Source: DASXMT01 sp963803065 | Lineage (GTDB): Bacteria > Actinomycetota > Acidimicrobiia > Acidimicrobiales > RAAP-2 | Length of the DNA stretch: 64,000 nt | Direction: 5' to 3' | Assembly: GCA_963803065.1 (NCBI GenBank) | Contig: CAWDKW010000004.1 | Location: 186,001-250,000, forward strand | Shown here: positions 50,031 to 57,701 of the stretch, in pieces | Numbering within the stretch: position 1 is the first letter of the stretch | Layout of the letters: each line of letters starts with the position of its first letter | Position numbers and translations under genes: made by a program | The notes under the pieces: generated by a model | What the model was told of the DNA's origin: nothing | The model's input: the letters and a program-made list of their open reading frames with translations, nothing else | Databases searched by the model: none

Positions 50031-51304
50031 GCGAAGCAGCCTCGCAGTCACCTCCGGCAAAAGTGTCTCGCACTCGGAAGCGCTGGGCGGTCAGCGTGCT
50101 GGCTGTCCTTGCCATCCTCGGCCCCGGGCTCATTTCCGCCAACGCCGGGAACGACGCCGGCGGGATTCTCACCTACGCCAGCGCTGGATCCCAGTTTGGG
50201 TATCGGACACTCTTCCTGATGGTCCTCATCACGGTGGCTCTCGTGGTGGTTCAGGAGATGTGTTCCCGACTGGGGGTCTACACCGGCGAGGGACTTGGTG
50301 GTCTTATTCGTGAGCAGTTCTCCGCGCGCAGCACGTTCGCCGCACTGTCTCTGCTCCTCATCGCCAATGCGGGCCTCACTGTCAGCGAGTTCGCGGGAGT
50401 TGGCGCAGCGATGCAGATCTTCGGGGTGTCCCAGTACTTCTCGATCCCGATCGCCGCGGCGGCAGTGTGGGCTCTCACGGTTCTGGGTTCGTATTCTCGT
50501 GCCGAACGGCTCTTTCTCGTCCTGACGCTGGCCTTTCTGACGTACCCGATCGCGGCCTTCTTGGGCCATCCCGGCGGGCAGGCGGTCATCAGCAACCTCG
50601 CGTGGCCACACTTCCTGGCAACGCACGCATTCCTCGTCCTTGCGGTCGCCCTCATCGGTACCACCATCACTCCGTACATGCAGTTCTACGTCGCTTCCGC
50701 CGTCGTGGACAAGGGCATCAAACCAGAGGGTTATCGGGGAGAACGCATCGACACAGTGAGCGGAGCGATCTGGAGCGATGTCATCAGCATCTTCATCATC
50801 ATCGCCACGGCGGCGGCGATCGGTGGTTCCGGGCCCTTACAGACCGCTCGCCAGGCAGCCGAGGCTTTCAAGCCGGTCGTGGGTCCTGCCGCCCCTGCGC
50901 TCTTTGGGCTGGGCCTTCTCGGAGCATCGTTGCTCGCAGCATCAGTAGTGCCACTGTCCACGTCCTACGCGATCGCCGATGCGACTGGGGCACCCCGCTC
51001 GGTTTCGGCGACCTTCCGCCAGACGCCTCTGTTCTACGGCCTGTTCACGCTGCAGATCGTGGTCGGCGCGGGGATCGCCCTGGCTCCTGGCAACCTCGTT
51101 TCTCTGGCCGTCAATGCACAGGTGTTGAACGGGATCATCACTCCCATGTTGTTGACCTACGTTCTGATCCTGGCGAGCCGAAAGCGCGTGCTTGGATCCG
51201 CAGTCAATGGGCGAATCTTTCGGGTCGTCGCAACATTGTGCGTAGCCGTCGTTGCCGTGATGTCGTTCGTTGTGCTGGTTCAGACGGTGGTGAGCGTCTT
51301 CTGA
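50027..51304 (+). CDS. Nramp-related divalent metal transporter
   Basis: A 425-residue LeuT-fold transporter with about eleven helices. TM1 reads GPGLISANAGNDAGGI, so the canonical Asp-Pro-Gly-Asn is N39-A-G-N42 followed by D43. TM6 reads GTTITPYMQFYV, where Mn/Fe Nramps have Met-Pro-His. This belongs to the Nramp-like branch that includes Mg/Mn-type (NRMT-like) members, so manganese or iron selectivity should not be assumed. The ATG overlaps the stop of the broken PRC-barrel gene by ATGA. PRC/MgtE-N proteins beside such transporters suggest a magnesium link, which is inference. Confidence 0.87.
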   Translation: MSEAASQSPPAKVSRTRKRWAVSVLAVLAILGPGLISANAGNDAGGILTYASAGSQFGYRTLFLMVLITVALVVVQEMCSRLGVYTGEGLGGLIREQFSARSTFAALSLLLIANAGLTVSEFAGVGAAMQIFGVSQYFSIPIAAAAVWALTVLGSYSRAERLFLVLTLAFLTYPIAAFLGHPGGQAVISNLAWPHFLATHAFLVLAVALIGTTITPYMQFYVASAVVDKGIKPEGYRGERIDTVSGAIWSDVISIFIIIATAAAIGGSGPLQTARQAAEAFKPVVGPAAPALFGLGLLGASLLAASVVPLSTSYAIADATGAPRSVSATFRQTPLFYGLFTLQIVVGAGIALAPGNLVSLAVNAQVLNGIITPMLLTYVLILASRKRVLGSAVNGRIFRVVATLCVAVVAVMSFVVLVQTVVSVF

Positions 51305-51629
51305 CTAGTCGCTACAAACCCCAGGCGAGGACAAGCTGCAAGGAGCGGTCGTCCGTGAGCCAGGTCTCCCAGCGCGGGTGTACGGCTCGTTTGGCGAGCT
51401 GGTTCCGGGGACACTGGATCAACGGCCAGACCGTCCGGGTGAGAGGCGCGATCTTCTGAGAGCCGCCCACCATGCCGGAAGAACATCCTTGTCACTGGCT
51501 TTGTCACTGGCATAGCTATCGTTGTCGGGTTCTTGGCGGCCGCGGCATGGAGGGCTTGCCCAGGCAGTGCTCCAGACGGACGTCCTCAGCCGAACCTGAT
51601 CTCGGCGGTCGAGGATGCTGGAGCCCAGG
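51305..51629. other. Gap after transporter gene, no gene
   Basis: 325 nt between the transporter and the convergent DECR-like gene. A 34-codon GTG frame at 51357 has no support. Nothing else seen. Confidence 0.4.
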
Positions 51630-52430
51630 TCAGATCCGTCCGGCCTGCATCCGCAGCATGTCGGTGGAGCCGGCGCCGTCGACGGCGATGACCTGACCGG
51701 ACACGAAACGCGCCACCGGGCTGCACAAGAAGAGGGCCAGGTAGGCGATATCCGACCCGTGACCGTGCATGCCGAGCGGGTTCTTGGGTCGATCGTCGCT
51801 ACCGGGAACCGCCTCAGAGAAGCGCCGAACGCCCTCGGTCCCAGCGATCGAACCGGGTGCGATGGCGTTGACCCGAATGCCGTAGGGACCCCATTCGACC
51901 GCACAACTCCGGGTCAGGGAATCAACGCCAGCCTTGGCCGCGGCGACGTGTGACTGGTACACAACGCCACGGTGTTCGAAGGGGGCGCTGATGTTGACGA
52001 TGTTTCCGCCGTGGTCCTGCAACCACGCATCGAACGCCGCCTTGGTCACGTTGTATGTCCCGAGCAGGTCGATGTCGACGATGGCTTTGAATCCGTTCGG
52101 CGAAATCTGCGACATGGGCGCAGGGAAATTGCCGGCCGCGTCGTTGACGACGATGTCCAGCGTGCCGCGCTCAGCTACCACCCGGTCGATCACCGCCCGT
52201 ACCACCCCCGCGTCGCGGACATCGCAGACCTCGAACGAGGCGTCGATCCCCTCGGCTTCGAGGGTAGCGACCGCGGCTTCGAGGTTCTCGGTCTTTCGGC
52301 TGGCCATCGTAATGCGGGCGCCATGTGCCCCCAGCACCCGGCAGATCTCCAAGCCGATGCCTGTTGCCCCACCCGTCACGAATGCGACCTGCCCCTTCAG
52401 TAGGTCCGGGTTGAAACAACTGGGTTCCAT
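51630..52430 (-). CDS. 2,4-dienoyl-CoA reductase-like SDR
   Basis: A 266-residue SDR: VAFVTGGATGIGLEICRVLG binds NADPH, NDAAGNFPAPM and KAAFDAWL lie mid-chain, and the active-site helix reads SHVAAAKAGVDSLTRSCAVEWG. The residue four before Lys is Val, not the usual Tyr. That is the situation in DECR-type reductases, which also share the following IRVNAIAPGSIAGTEG. It should reduce 2,4-dienoyl-CoA during unsaturated fatty acid breakdown. A CATAAT hexamer lies 8 nt before the minus-strand ATG. Single gene, no other beta-oxidation gene near. Confidence 0.85.
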   Translation of the reverse strand: MEPSCFNPDLLKGQVAFVTGGATGIGLEICRVLGAHGARITMASRKTENLEAAVATLEAEGIDASFEVCDVRDAGVVRAVIDRVVAERGTLDIVVNDAAGNFPAPMSQISPNGFKAIVDIDLLGTYNVTKAAFDAWLQDHGGNIVNISAPFEHRGVVYQSHVAAAKAGVDSLTRSCAVEWGPYGIRVNAIAPGSIAGTEGVRRFSEAVPGSDDRPKNPLGMHGHGSDIAYLALFLCSPVARFVSGQVIAVDGAGSTDMLRMQAGRI

Positions 52431-52586
52431 GCTCGTCGATTATGGCATCAGGTCCGAACAAACTGATTCGTCCGCTGCCGGTTCAGGAATCCTTACCGAT
52501 GTCATCTTCACCCTCGAGGGTGACCGAGTCGCATTCGGGTTTGTCTGCCGGCTGATAGACGTGAACACCAAATCCAGTCGGTCCAA

Positions 52587-52853
52587 GTGGTTCGATACGA
52601 CGTGCTTGGTTGCAGCAACAGCTCCCAGGTTCTCGACTGGTACCGAAGCCTCCTGGCCGACGGCATCCGGTCGACTGTCATCAGCGTGGAGGTCGATGAC
52701 GACGCGGTCGTGCTCGGACTCGATGTGGTCCGCCAGTCCGAGGGAGCCCGGCCGGCACAGCCCGAACACGTCTACCAGGTCTTCATCGTCGACAACGCGC
52801 AAGTCGTCGAGATACGCGGCTACCCCGACCGGGCCAGCGCGCTTGGTCGATAG
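52587..52853 (+). CDS. Small NTF2/SnoaL-like protein
   Basis: 88 residues from GTG 52587. The second half has strands of an NTF2-like cone: TVISVEVDDDAVVLGLDV, HVYQVFIVDNAQVVEIRGY and a final DRASALGR. That is the typical actinobacterial short form, with the ending VV-x-I/M-x-x-Y-x-x-R-x-x-A. The N-terminal helix bundle appears short, so the protein may be truncated or start upstream. There is no ribosome-binding site. It is divergent from the DECR-like gene and upstream of the ArsR module. Confidence 0.55.
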   Translation: MVRYDVLGCSNSSQVLDWYRSLLADGIRSTVISVEVDDDAVVLGLDVVRQSEGARPAQPEHVYQVFIVDNAQVVEIRGYPDRASALGR

Positions 52854-52955
52854 CTGAGTCTGCCGTTGTCGCGTCGAGCTGACGAGATCGGCACCGTCAC
52901 CGGGTCGCCCGCCCCTCTCGAGCCCGGGTGCCGTCAACGTCGCCCGCTAGGGGGC

Positions 52956-53004
52956 TTGACGGTCGCTATCGGTTAGTCCAGGATGACGGTTAGTGGAGAC
53001 TAAC
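52956..53004 (+). promoter_or_regulatory. Promoter TTGACG-N17-CAGGAT with palindrome GTTAGT-N4-ACTAAC
   Basis: The -35 at 52956-52961 and the -10 at 52979-52984 are 17 nt apart. A perfect 6-bp inverted repeat at 52989-53004 covers the expected start site, 23 nt before the ArsR gene GTG. A further GGTTAGT copy lies at 52971-52977. ArsR-type repressors typically bind here. Confidence 0.65.
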
Positions 53005-53026
53005 GGTTTGTGAAAGGTTACCGTTC

Positions 53027-53374
53027 GTGACAGTCGACGGAGTGGACAGCGAGGCCTGGGATGTTCTGGCCGAACCTTCGCGGCGCGCGATCTGCATGCA
53101 TTTGGCCGAGCGGCCCCGCGCCGTAGGCGAACTCGCCATGGATCTGCCGATCAGCAGACCTGCGGTGTCACAACATCTGCGCGTGCTGAAGCGCGCCGGA
53201 CTGGTGACCGATGACGTTGTGGGCACCCGGCACGTCTATCGCCTCGACCACATTGCCGTCGCGGCTCTGCGGGATCAGCTCGACACCTTCTGGAATCGGG
53301 CTCTGGCTGGTTACCAGGACGCTCTGACCACCGAGTCGTCATCAGATTCGACTACCCCGGAGGAGGGCCCGTGA
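53027..53374 (+). CDS. ArsR-family transcriptional regulator
   Basis: A 115-residue winged helix: AWDVLAEPSRRAICMHLAE, VGELAMDLPISRPAVSQHLR (recognition helix), VLKRAGLVTDDVVGTRHVY. There are no metal-binding cysteine pairs, so it belongs to the non-metal branch usually paired with AHSA1/SRPBCC proteins. GAAAGG lies 8-9 nt before GTG 53027. The following SRPBCC gene overlaps its stop by GTGA, and a third gene is coupled again. The palindrome at the promoter implies autorepression. Confidence 0.9.
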   Translation: MTVDGVDSEAWDVLAEPSRRAICMHLAERPRAVGELAMDLPISRPAVSQHLRVLKRAGLVTDDVVGTRHVYRLDHIAVAALRDQLDTFWNRALAGYQDALTTESSSDSTTPEEGP

Positions 53375-53850
53375 CCGAACCCAATTCGACCGTACGACGC
53401 GAGGTCGTTGTTCCTGTCCCGATCGAGGAGGCCTTTGCCGGCTTTACCACGCGATTCGGTGATTTCAAGCCGCCCGAGCACAACCTACTCGGGGTTCCGA
53501 TCGCCGAGACGGTGTTCGAATCTCACGTCGGGGGAGTGATCATGGACCGCGGCGTCGACGGCAGCGAGTGCCGATGGGCGCGCATCCTCGCCTTCGATCC
53601 ACCAACGCGGGTGATCTTCAGCTGGGACATAGGGCCGACCTGGCAGCTCGAGAGCAATCCGCACAACACCAGCGAAGTCGAGGTCCGATTCGTGGCCGAG
53701 TCCGTGGACAGAACGCGGGTCGAGCTCGTGCACCGCCACCTCGACCGTCACGGTCCCGGTTGGCAGTCGCTGCGCGACGGAATTGCCGACGATCAAGGTT
53801 GGCCGCTCTACCTCGAACGTTACGTCTCGTTGTTCGCAACGGCGCACTGA
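53371..53850 (+). CDS. SRPBCC/AHSA1-family protein
   Basis: A 159-residue START-like ligand-binding fold: VRREVVVPVPIEEAFAGFTT, FKPPEHNLLGVPIAETVFES, WARILAFDPPTRVIFSWDIG and a long C-terminal helix region ending RYVSLFATAH. The AHSA1 group binds hydrophobic ligands or partners, and the enzymatic role is usually unknown. GTG overlaps the ArsR stop and the stop shares one base with the next ATG (TGATG). It forms a three-gene unit with 53027 and 53850. Confidence 0.87.
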   Translation: MTEPNSTVRREVVVPVPIEEAFAGFTTRFGDFKPPEHNLLGVPIAETVFESHVGGVIMDRGVDGSECRWARILAFDPPTRVIFSWDIGPTWQLESNPHNTSEVEVRFVAESVDRTRVELVHRHLDRHGPGWQSLRDGIADDQGWPLYLERYVSLFATAH

Positions 53851-54293
53851 TGGCTTCCGTCGTCGCGAGCATCGAAGTCGACCGGGCGGCCGAGGAGGTG
53901 TTCACATTCGCCACTGATCCAAGCCGATTCCATGAATGGCAGAAGGGCGTGGTCTCCGGTCAGCTGGATCCGCCCGACGAACCGAGCGTCGGGGCCCGAT
54001 GCGTCACAAGGCGGCGGATCGGATTTGCCGTTCGACCTGTCACATCTGAGATCACCCGGATCGACCCACCCAGAAGATGGGGCCTCAAGGGCGTTGATGG
54101 ACCCATCCGGGCCAGCGTGGACGTGGTGGTCGAACCACTGACGAACAGCCGCTCACGGCTCACGATCACCATCGACTTCGACGGACACGGGATCGGACGA
54201 ATCCTCGTCCCGCTCGTCGTCGTCCCCGAAGCCCGCAAAGAGATGCCCGAAAACCTCGTCAAGCTACGACGTCAACTCCAGAGACCGAAGTGA
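53850..54293 (+). CDS. SRPBCC/polyketide-cyclase-like protein
   Basis: 147 residues of the same fold but a different branch from its neighbour: ASIEVDRAAEEVFTFATDPS, FHEWQKGVVSGQL, RWGLKGVDGPIRASVDVVVE and LTITIDFDGHGIG, with a terminal basic helix. It belongs to the polyketide cyclase/dehydrase 2-like SRPBCC proteins. The ATG overlaps the upstream stop (TGATG). Likely expressed and repressed together with the ArsR gene. Ligand unknown. Confidence 0.87.
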   Translation: MASVVASIEVDRAAEEVFTFATDPSRFHEWQKGVVSGQLDPPDEPSVGARCVTRRRIGFAVRPVTSEITRIDPPRRWGLKGVDGPIRASVDVVVEPLTNSRSRLTITIDFDGHGIGRILVPLVVVPEARKEMPENLVKLRRQLQRPK

Positions 54294-54414
54294 TCGATGG
54301 CAGCCGCAACTCGTCGACCAGTCCAGCGGCCATGGCCTGACCGGCGAGGGCGGGTTTACTCGGGCGGGGAGTCGGAAGAGATCGTGGGCAAGGCCCTGGC
54401 TCGCGTCAACGAGA

Positions 54415-55302
54415 CTACGTCCGGGACGCGGCGAGGATGCTGTCGATCGAGTGCCCCAGAGTGGCGTCAAACTCGGCGTCGCTCTGGTGCACCGACAGCC
54501 CTTCGGTGAGCGCCCGCGAGAAGCTGGCGATCAAGCCATGATTTGCGGCCAGACGGAGGTCCGCCTCACGTTGGCCGTATCCCCCCGAGAGCGCGACTAC
54601 CCGCAAGACGCTTGGGTGGCTCACGAACTCGGAGTAGAAGTCGTCGACGTCGGGCAACGACAGCTTCAAGATGACGACCTGGTGCGGGGCGAGCCGGCCC
54701 AACTGGTCGGCGATGCGCTGCTTCAGGATCTCCTCCGCCCTGCCCTTCTCCGGGCTGCGGATGTCGACTTCGGGCTCGATGATGGGGACCAGCCCGGCGG
54801 CCATGATCTGGTGGGCGAGCTCGAACTGCTGGTCGACGACCGCCGTGATGCCGGTGCCGCTGCCCAGCCTGATGAAGGAGCGCATTTTGGTGCCGAAGAC
54901 GCCGTTGTGCTCGGCGCGCGTCAGCAGCGAGGCCAAGCCGGGGATCGGGTTCATGACCTGGACGCCGTCATGCTCGCCGGCCAGTCCCTTGTCCACCTTC
55001 AAGAAGGGGACCACGCCCTTGATGTCCCACAGGTACGAAACCGAGCTCCGGCCGTCGATGTCACGATCCATGGTGTCTTCGAACAGGATTGCTCCAAGGA
55101 TGTGGTCACCGTTGAAGCTGGGGCTCGCGATGATCCGGCTGCGCATGGTGTGCATCAGTGCGAACATCTCGTCGTCGTCCGAGTACTGGTCCTGGTCGAT
55201 GCCGTAGAGCTTCAAGGCCTTGGGGGTGCTGCCACCGCTCTGGTCCAAGGCGGCGATGAAGCCTTGCCCCGACTGGATCTTCTGGAACTGTTCGTCTGCC
55301 AT
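54415..55302 (-). CDS. fda: Class I fructose-bisphosphate aldolase (bacterial type)
   Basis: A 295-residue aldolase: FQKIQSGQGFIAALDQSGGSTPKALKLYG marks the bacterial class I enzyme (key run GGSTPKAL), FLKVDKGLAGEHDGVQ follows, and the Schiff-base region is VVILKLSLPDVDDF. It cleaves fructose 1,6-bisphosphate without metal. GGAGG lies about 9 nt before ATG 55302. An in-frame ATG at 55413 also has a GGAG, but its 37-residue extension does not resemble the family. Upstream lies a repeat-bearing interval, then an SDR gene on the same strand. Confidence 0.93.
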   Translation of the reverse strand: MADEQFQKIQSGQGFIAALDQSGGSTPKALKLYGIDQDQYSDDDEMFALMHTMRSRIIASPSFNGDHILGAILFEDTMDRDIDGRSSVSYLWDIKGVVPFLKVDKGLAGEHDGVQVMNPIPGLASLLTRAEHNGVFGTKMRSFIRLGSGTGITAVVDQQFELAHQIMAAGLVPIIEPEVDIRSPEKGRAEEILKQRIADQLGRLAPHQVVILKLSLPDVDDFYSEFVSHPSVLRVVALSGGYGQREADLRLAANHGLIASFSRALTEGLSVHQSDAEFDATLGHSIDSILAASRT

Positions 55303-55460
55303 GCGGCCGCCTCCGAGCGGCGTCAGCCCTGGTGGGCGAGGTCGACCGGGGTGAGGCGCTCGGAGGGCCACGAGGTACTCGCACCGGGTGAAGTAGTCAG
55401 GTCGGTTGTTCATGGGTGTCTCCGCGGATGCGATTCACTGGCCACGGAGACCTCCTGTTG

Positions 55461-55554
55461 GCTCCTTGGACTGCGAACCCCTCGCTCCTTGGACTGCGAA
55501 GTCGATCATATGTTCCGGGCTCTCCTTGTTGCCGTGGAGATGTTGCCGTGGAGA
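55461..55554. repeat. Two tandem duplications in the gap upstream of aldolase
   Basis: GCTCCTTGGACTGCGAA occurs at 55461-55477 and 55484-55500 (period 23). GTTGCCGTGGAGA occurs at 55528-55540 and 55542-55554 (period 14). They lie in the 303-nt interval 55303-55605 between the SDR stop and the aldolase start, where no gene is supported. Confidence 0.8.
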
Positions 55555-55605
55555 GGTTGTTTGGTGCATCGACCGGCCCCGGCTCGTCGCAAGGACGAGG
55601 CCCGC

Positions 55606-56352
55606 TTACGTGGCTGCCCGGCCGCCGTCGACCGCGAGCACCGCACCGTGGATGAAGCTCGCCTCCTCGCTGGCCAGATAGACGATCGCCGAAGCGATCT
55701 CCTCCGGGCTGGCCGGGCGGCCGGCCGGGGCCAGCGAGGCCAGCTGGTCGAGGGCCTCGCCCATGACAGCGGTCCCCTCGGTGCGGGTGGGGCCCGGGCT
55801 GATGGCGTTCACTCGCACCCCCTTGCCGCCGAACTCGGCCGCCCAGGCCTTGGTCAGTAGCTCCAGTGCGGCCTTGCTCGAGCCGTAGAGAGCCATGCCG
55901 TCCACTCCGAACTGGGCGACCATGGTGGAGACATTGACGATGGCGCCCGCCCCCCGCCCGGCCATGGACGGAGCGAGGGCGGCCACGAGGAACCACGGCG
56001 CCTTCACATTCAGGGCGTAGACGGTGTCGAACGTCGCTTCGTCGTGGGAGTCGGTGGGACCGAAGGGGAAGACCCCGGCGCTGTTCACGAGGACGTCGAC
56101 GCCCCCGCCGAGGGCCTCGGTGGCGCGGGCCGCCAGGTCGATGGCGGCGTCCGCATCGACGAGGTCGGCGGCAACGAAGACGGCCGAGCCTCCAGCAGCC
56201 CGGATGGCGTCGACGACGGCCCTGCCGTTCTCCTTGTCCCGGCCGCTCACGGCCACGCTGGCACCGGCTGCGGCAAGGGCCAGCGCGGTTGCCTTGCCGA
56301 TGCCGCTCGTTGCCCCGGTAACGAGGGCTTTCTTCCCACTGAGATCGTGCAT
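55606..56352 (-). CDS. Short-chain dehydrogenase/reductase
   Basis: A 248-residue classical SDR: KALVTGATSGIGKATALALA, VLVNSAGVFPF (Asn-Ser-Ala-Gly), VNVSTMVAQFG, catalytic YGSSKAALELL and NAISPGPTRTEG. It should oxidise or reduce a small alcohol or ketone with NAD(P). AAGGACACGGC lies before the ATG. It is divergent from the TetR gene, and three copies of one palindrome fill the shared region, so it is almost certainly the TetR target. Confidence 0.9.
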   Translation of the reverse strand: MHDLSGKKALVTGATSGIGKATALALAAAGASVAVSGRDKENGRAVVDAIRAAGGSAVFVAADLVDADAAIDLAARATEALGGGVDVLVNSAGVFPFGPTDSHDEATFDTVYALNVKAPWFLVAALAPSMAGRGAGAIVNVSTMVAQFGVDGMALYGSSKAALELLTKAWAAEFGGKGVRVNAISPGPTRTEGTAVMGEALDQLASLAPAGRPASPEEIASAIVYLASEEASFIHGAVLAVDGGRAAT

Positions 56353-56383
56353 GCCGTGTCCTTTCGAGAGCGAGAGCAAATGC

Positions 56384-56398
56384 GAGACCAACAGTCTC
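56384..56398. promoter_or_regulatory. TetR operator copy 1, GAGAC-N5-GTCTC
   Basis: Perfect 5-bp arms, 32 nt before the SDR start. Confidence 0.75.
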
Positions 56399-56412
56399 GG
56401 TATCTGACAACA

Positions 56413-56427
56413 GAGACTGGCGGTCTC
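56413..56427. promoter_or_regulatory. TetR operator copy 2, GAGAC-N5-GTCTC
   Basis: Same palindrome, 29 bp (close to three helical turns) from copy 1, on the SDR side of the region. Confidence 0.75.
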
Positions 56428-56493
56428 GTATTCCCACGTTCCCACGGCGGGGTGGCCGGCACTCAGTGCGGACGTGCTTCGAGGTCACTGTCC

Positions 56494-56508
56494 GAGACTG
56501 TGAGTCTC
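56494..56508. promoter_or_regulatory. TetR operator copy 3, GAGAC-N5-GTCTC
   Basis: Same palindrome, here GAGACTGTGAGTCTC with 6-bp arms, 20 nt before the TetR -10 hexamer. Suggests autoregulation. Confidence 0.75.
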
Positions 56509-56527
56509 GGATTCGGTCGGCGCGCGG

Positions 56528-56533
56528 TACGCT
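56528..56533 (+). promoter_or_regulatory. -10 element TACGCT, leaderless start of TetR gene
   Basis: TACGCT is followed by 6 nt and GTG 56540. Confidence 0.45.
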
Positions 56534-56539
56534 CCGTGG

Positions 56540-57205
56540 GTGGCTCGCACCAGGGACGAGGCGGCGCGTGGCCGGGTGCTCGACAGTGCACGCGACCTGG
56601 TCCGCCAGTTGGGTCCGCGCGCGGTCACGGTCGACCAGATCGCCGCCGCCGCCGGGGTCGGCAAGCAGACCATCTACCGATGGTGGCCCTCGAAGTCCTC
56701 GGTCATCATGGACGCGCTCATCGAGCTCACCGACCCAGAGCCGGTTGACCTGCCCGACTCGACCTACGAGGCGGTGCGGCTCCAGATGCACCGGGTCGCC
56801 GGCATGTTCGCCTCGAGGAACGGGGATCTGATCAGAGAGCTGGTCGCCGACTCCCAGGGCGACCCGGCGCTGGCCCAGGACTTCCGCGACCGGTTCTTCG
56901 CCCACCGCCGAGCCAGGGGAGCGGCAACCCTGGCGAAAGGCATCGCCACCGGCGAGCTGCGACCTGGCCTGGACGTCGATGACGCCCTCGATGTGCTCTA
57001 CGGTCCTCTGTGGCTTCGCCTTCTCGTGGGGCACCGGCCCCTCAGCCACGCCGCGGCCGACCAGATGCTGGACCTTGCGTGGCCGGGGCTGGAGAACGAG
57101 CAGTTCTCGCCGGCCACCGACGAGAGCACGTCGTCAACGGATGGCGGCGCCGGGCTCGCTAGTCGAACTGGCCGGGCTGGTAGAAGCCGGCAGGCTGGCG
57201 GGTGA
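56540..57205 (+). CDS. TetR-family regulator of the divergent SDR
   Basis: A 221-residue regulator. The N-terminal helix-turn-helix is clear (ARDLVRQLGPRAVTVDQIAA, AGVGKQTIYRWWPSKSSVIM) and a helical ligand domain follows, with the TetR_C-like RFFAHRRARGAATLAKGIA. The C-terminal 35 residues are Ser/Thr/Gly-rich and overlap the 3' end of the convergent carboxymuconolactone gene by 47 nt, so the true homology ends earlier. GTG 56540 follows the -10 by 6 nt. Three identical palindromes lie in its promoter region. Confidence 0.9.
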   Translation: MARTRDEAARGRVLDSARDLVRQLGPRAVTVDQIAAAAGVGKQTIYRWWPSKSSVIMDALIELTDPEPVDLPDSTYEAVRLQMHRVAGMFASRNGDLIRELVADSQGDPALAQDFRDRFFAHRRARGAATLAKGIATGELRPGLDVDDALDVLYGPLWLRLLVGHRPLSHAAADQMLDLAWPGLENEQFSPATDESTSSTDGGAGLASRTGRAGRSRQAGG

Positions 57206-57632
57206 TGACGTTCACGCGGTTGTAGGTGTTGATGAGGGCGATCAGCGACACCAACGCCCCGAGCTGCTCCTGGTCGTAGTGCTTGGCCGCGTCTGCCCAG
57301 GCCTCGTCGGTGACGCCACCGCGGGCGTCGGCGATGCGGGTGCCCTGTTCGGTGAGCTCCAGGGCGGCGCGCTCGGCGTCGCTGAAGACCGTCGCTTCGC
57401 GCCAGGCCGCCACCAGGTTGAGCCGGAGCTGGCTTTCCCCGGCCGCGGCAGCGTCCTTGGCGTGCATGTCGGTACACATGCTGCAGCCGTTGATCTGGCT
57501 GGCCCGGAGCTTGACCAGCTCCTGCGTCGCAGCGGGCAGGGTCGACTCGGTGAGGACCCGACCGGCGCCGTTGATGTGCTTGACCAACTTCATGGCGACA
57601 GGGTTCTCGAAGATGTTGAGGCGGGCGTCCAT
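57159..57632 (-). CDS. Carboxymuconolactone decarboxylase/AhpD-like protein
   Basis: A 157-residue all-helical CMD-fold protein with the redox motif ASQINGCSMCTDMHAKDA (C-x2-C-x3-H), as in AhpD-like peroxidase partners. QELVKLRASQ and TVFSDAERAALELTE are also typical. AAAGGAG precedes the ATG on the minus strand. CMD, oxidoreductase or epimerase genes (the COE group) accompany ECF41 sigma factors, and the ECF41 gene lies 69 nt upstream in the same direction, so this is its cognate target. Confidence 0.9.
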   Translation of the reverse strand: MDARLNIFENPVAMKLVKHINGAGRVLTESTLPAATQELVKLRASQINGCSMCTDMHAKDAAAAGESQLRLNLVAAWREATVFSDAERAALELTEQGTRIADARGGVTDEAWADAAKHYDQEQLGALVSLIALINTYNRVNVITRQPAGFYQPGQFD

Positions 57633-57701
57633 GGTGGTCTCCTTTCATGGGTTGGATGGTGGTACGGCTGTTGTGGCCCGAGCCGACAGGCCCGTCGCGG
57701 T

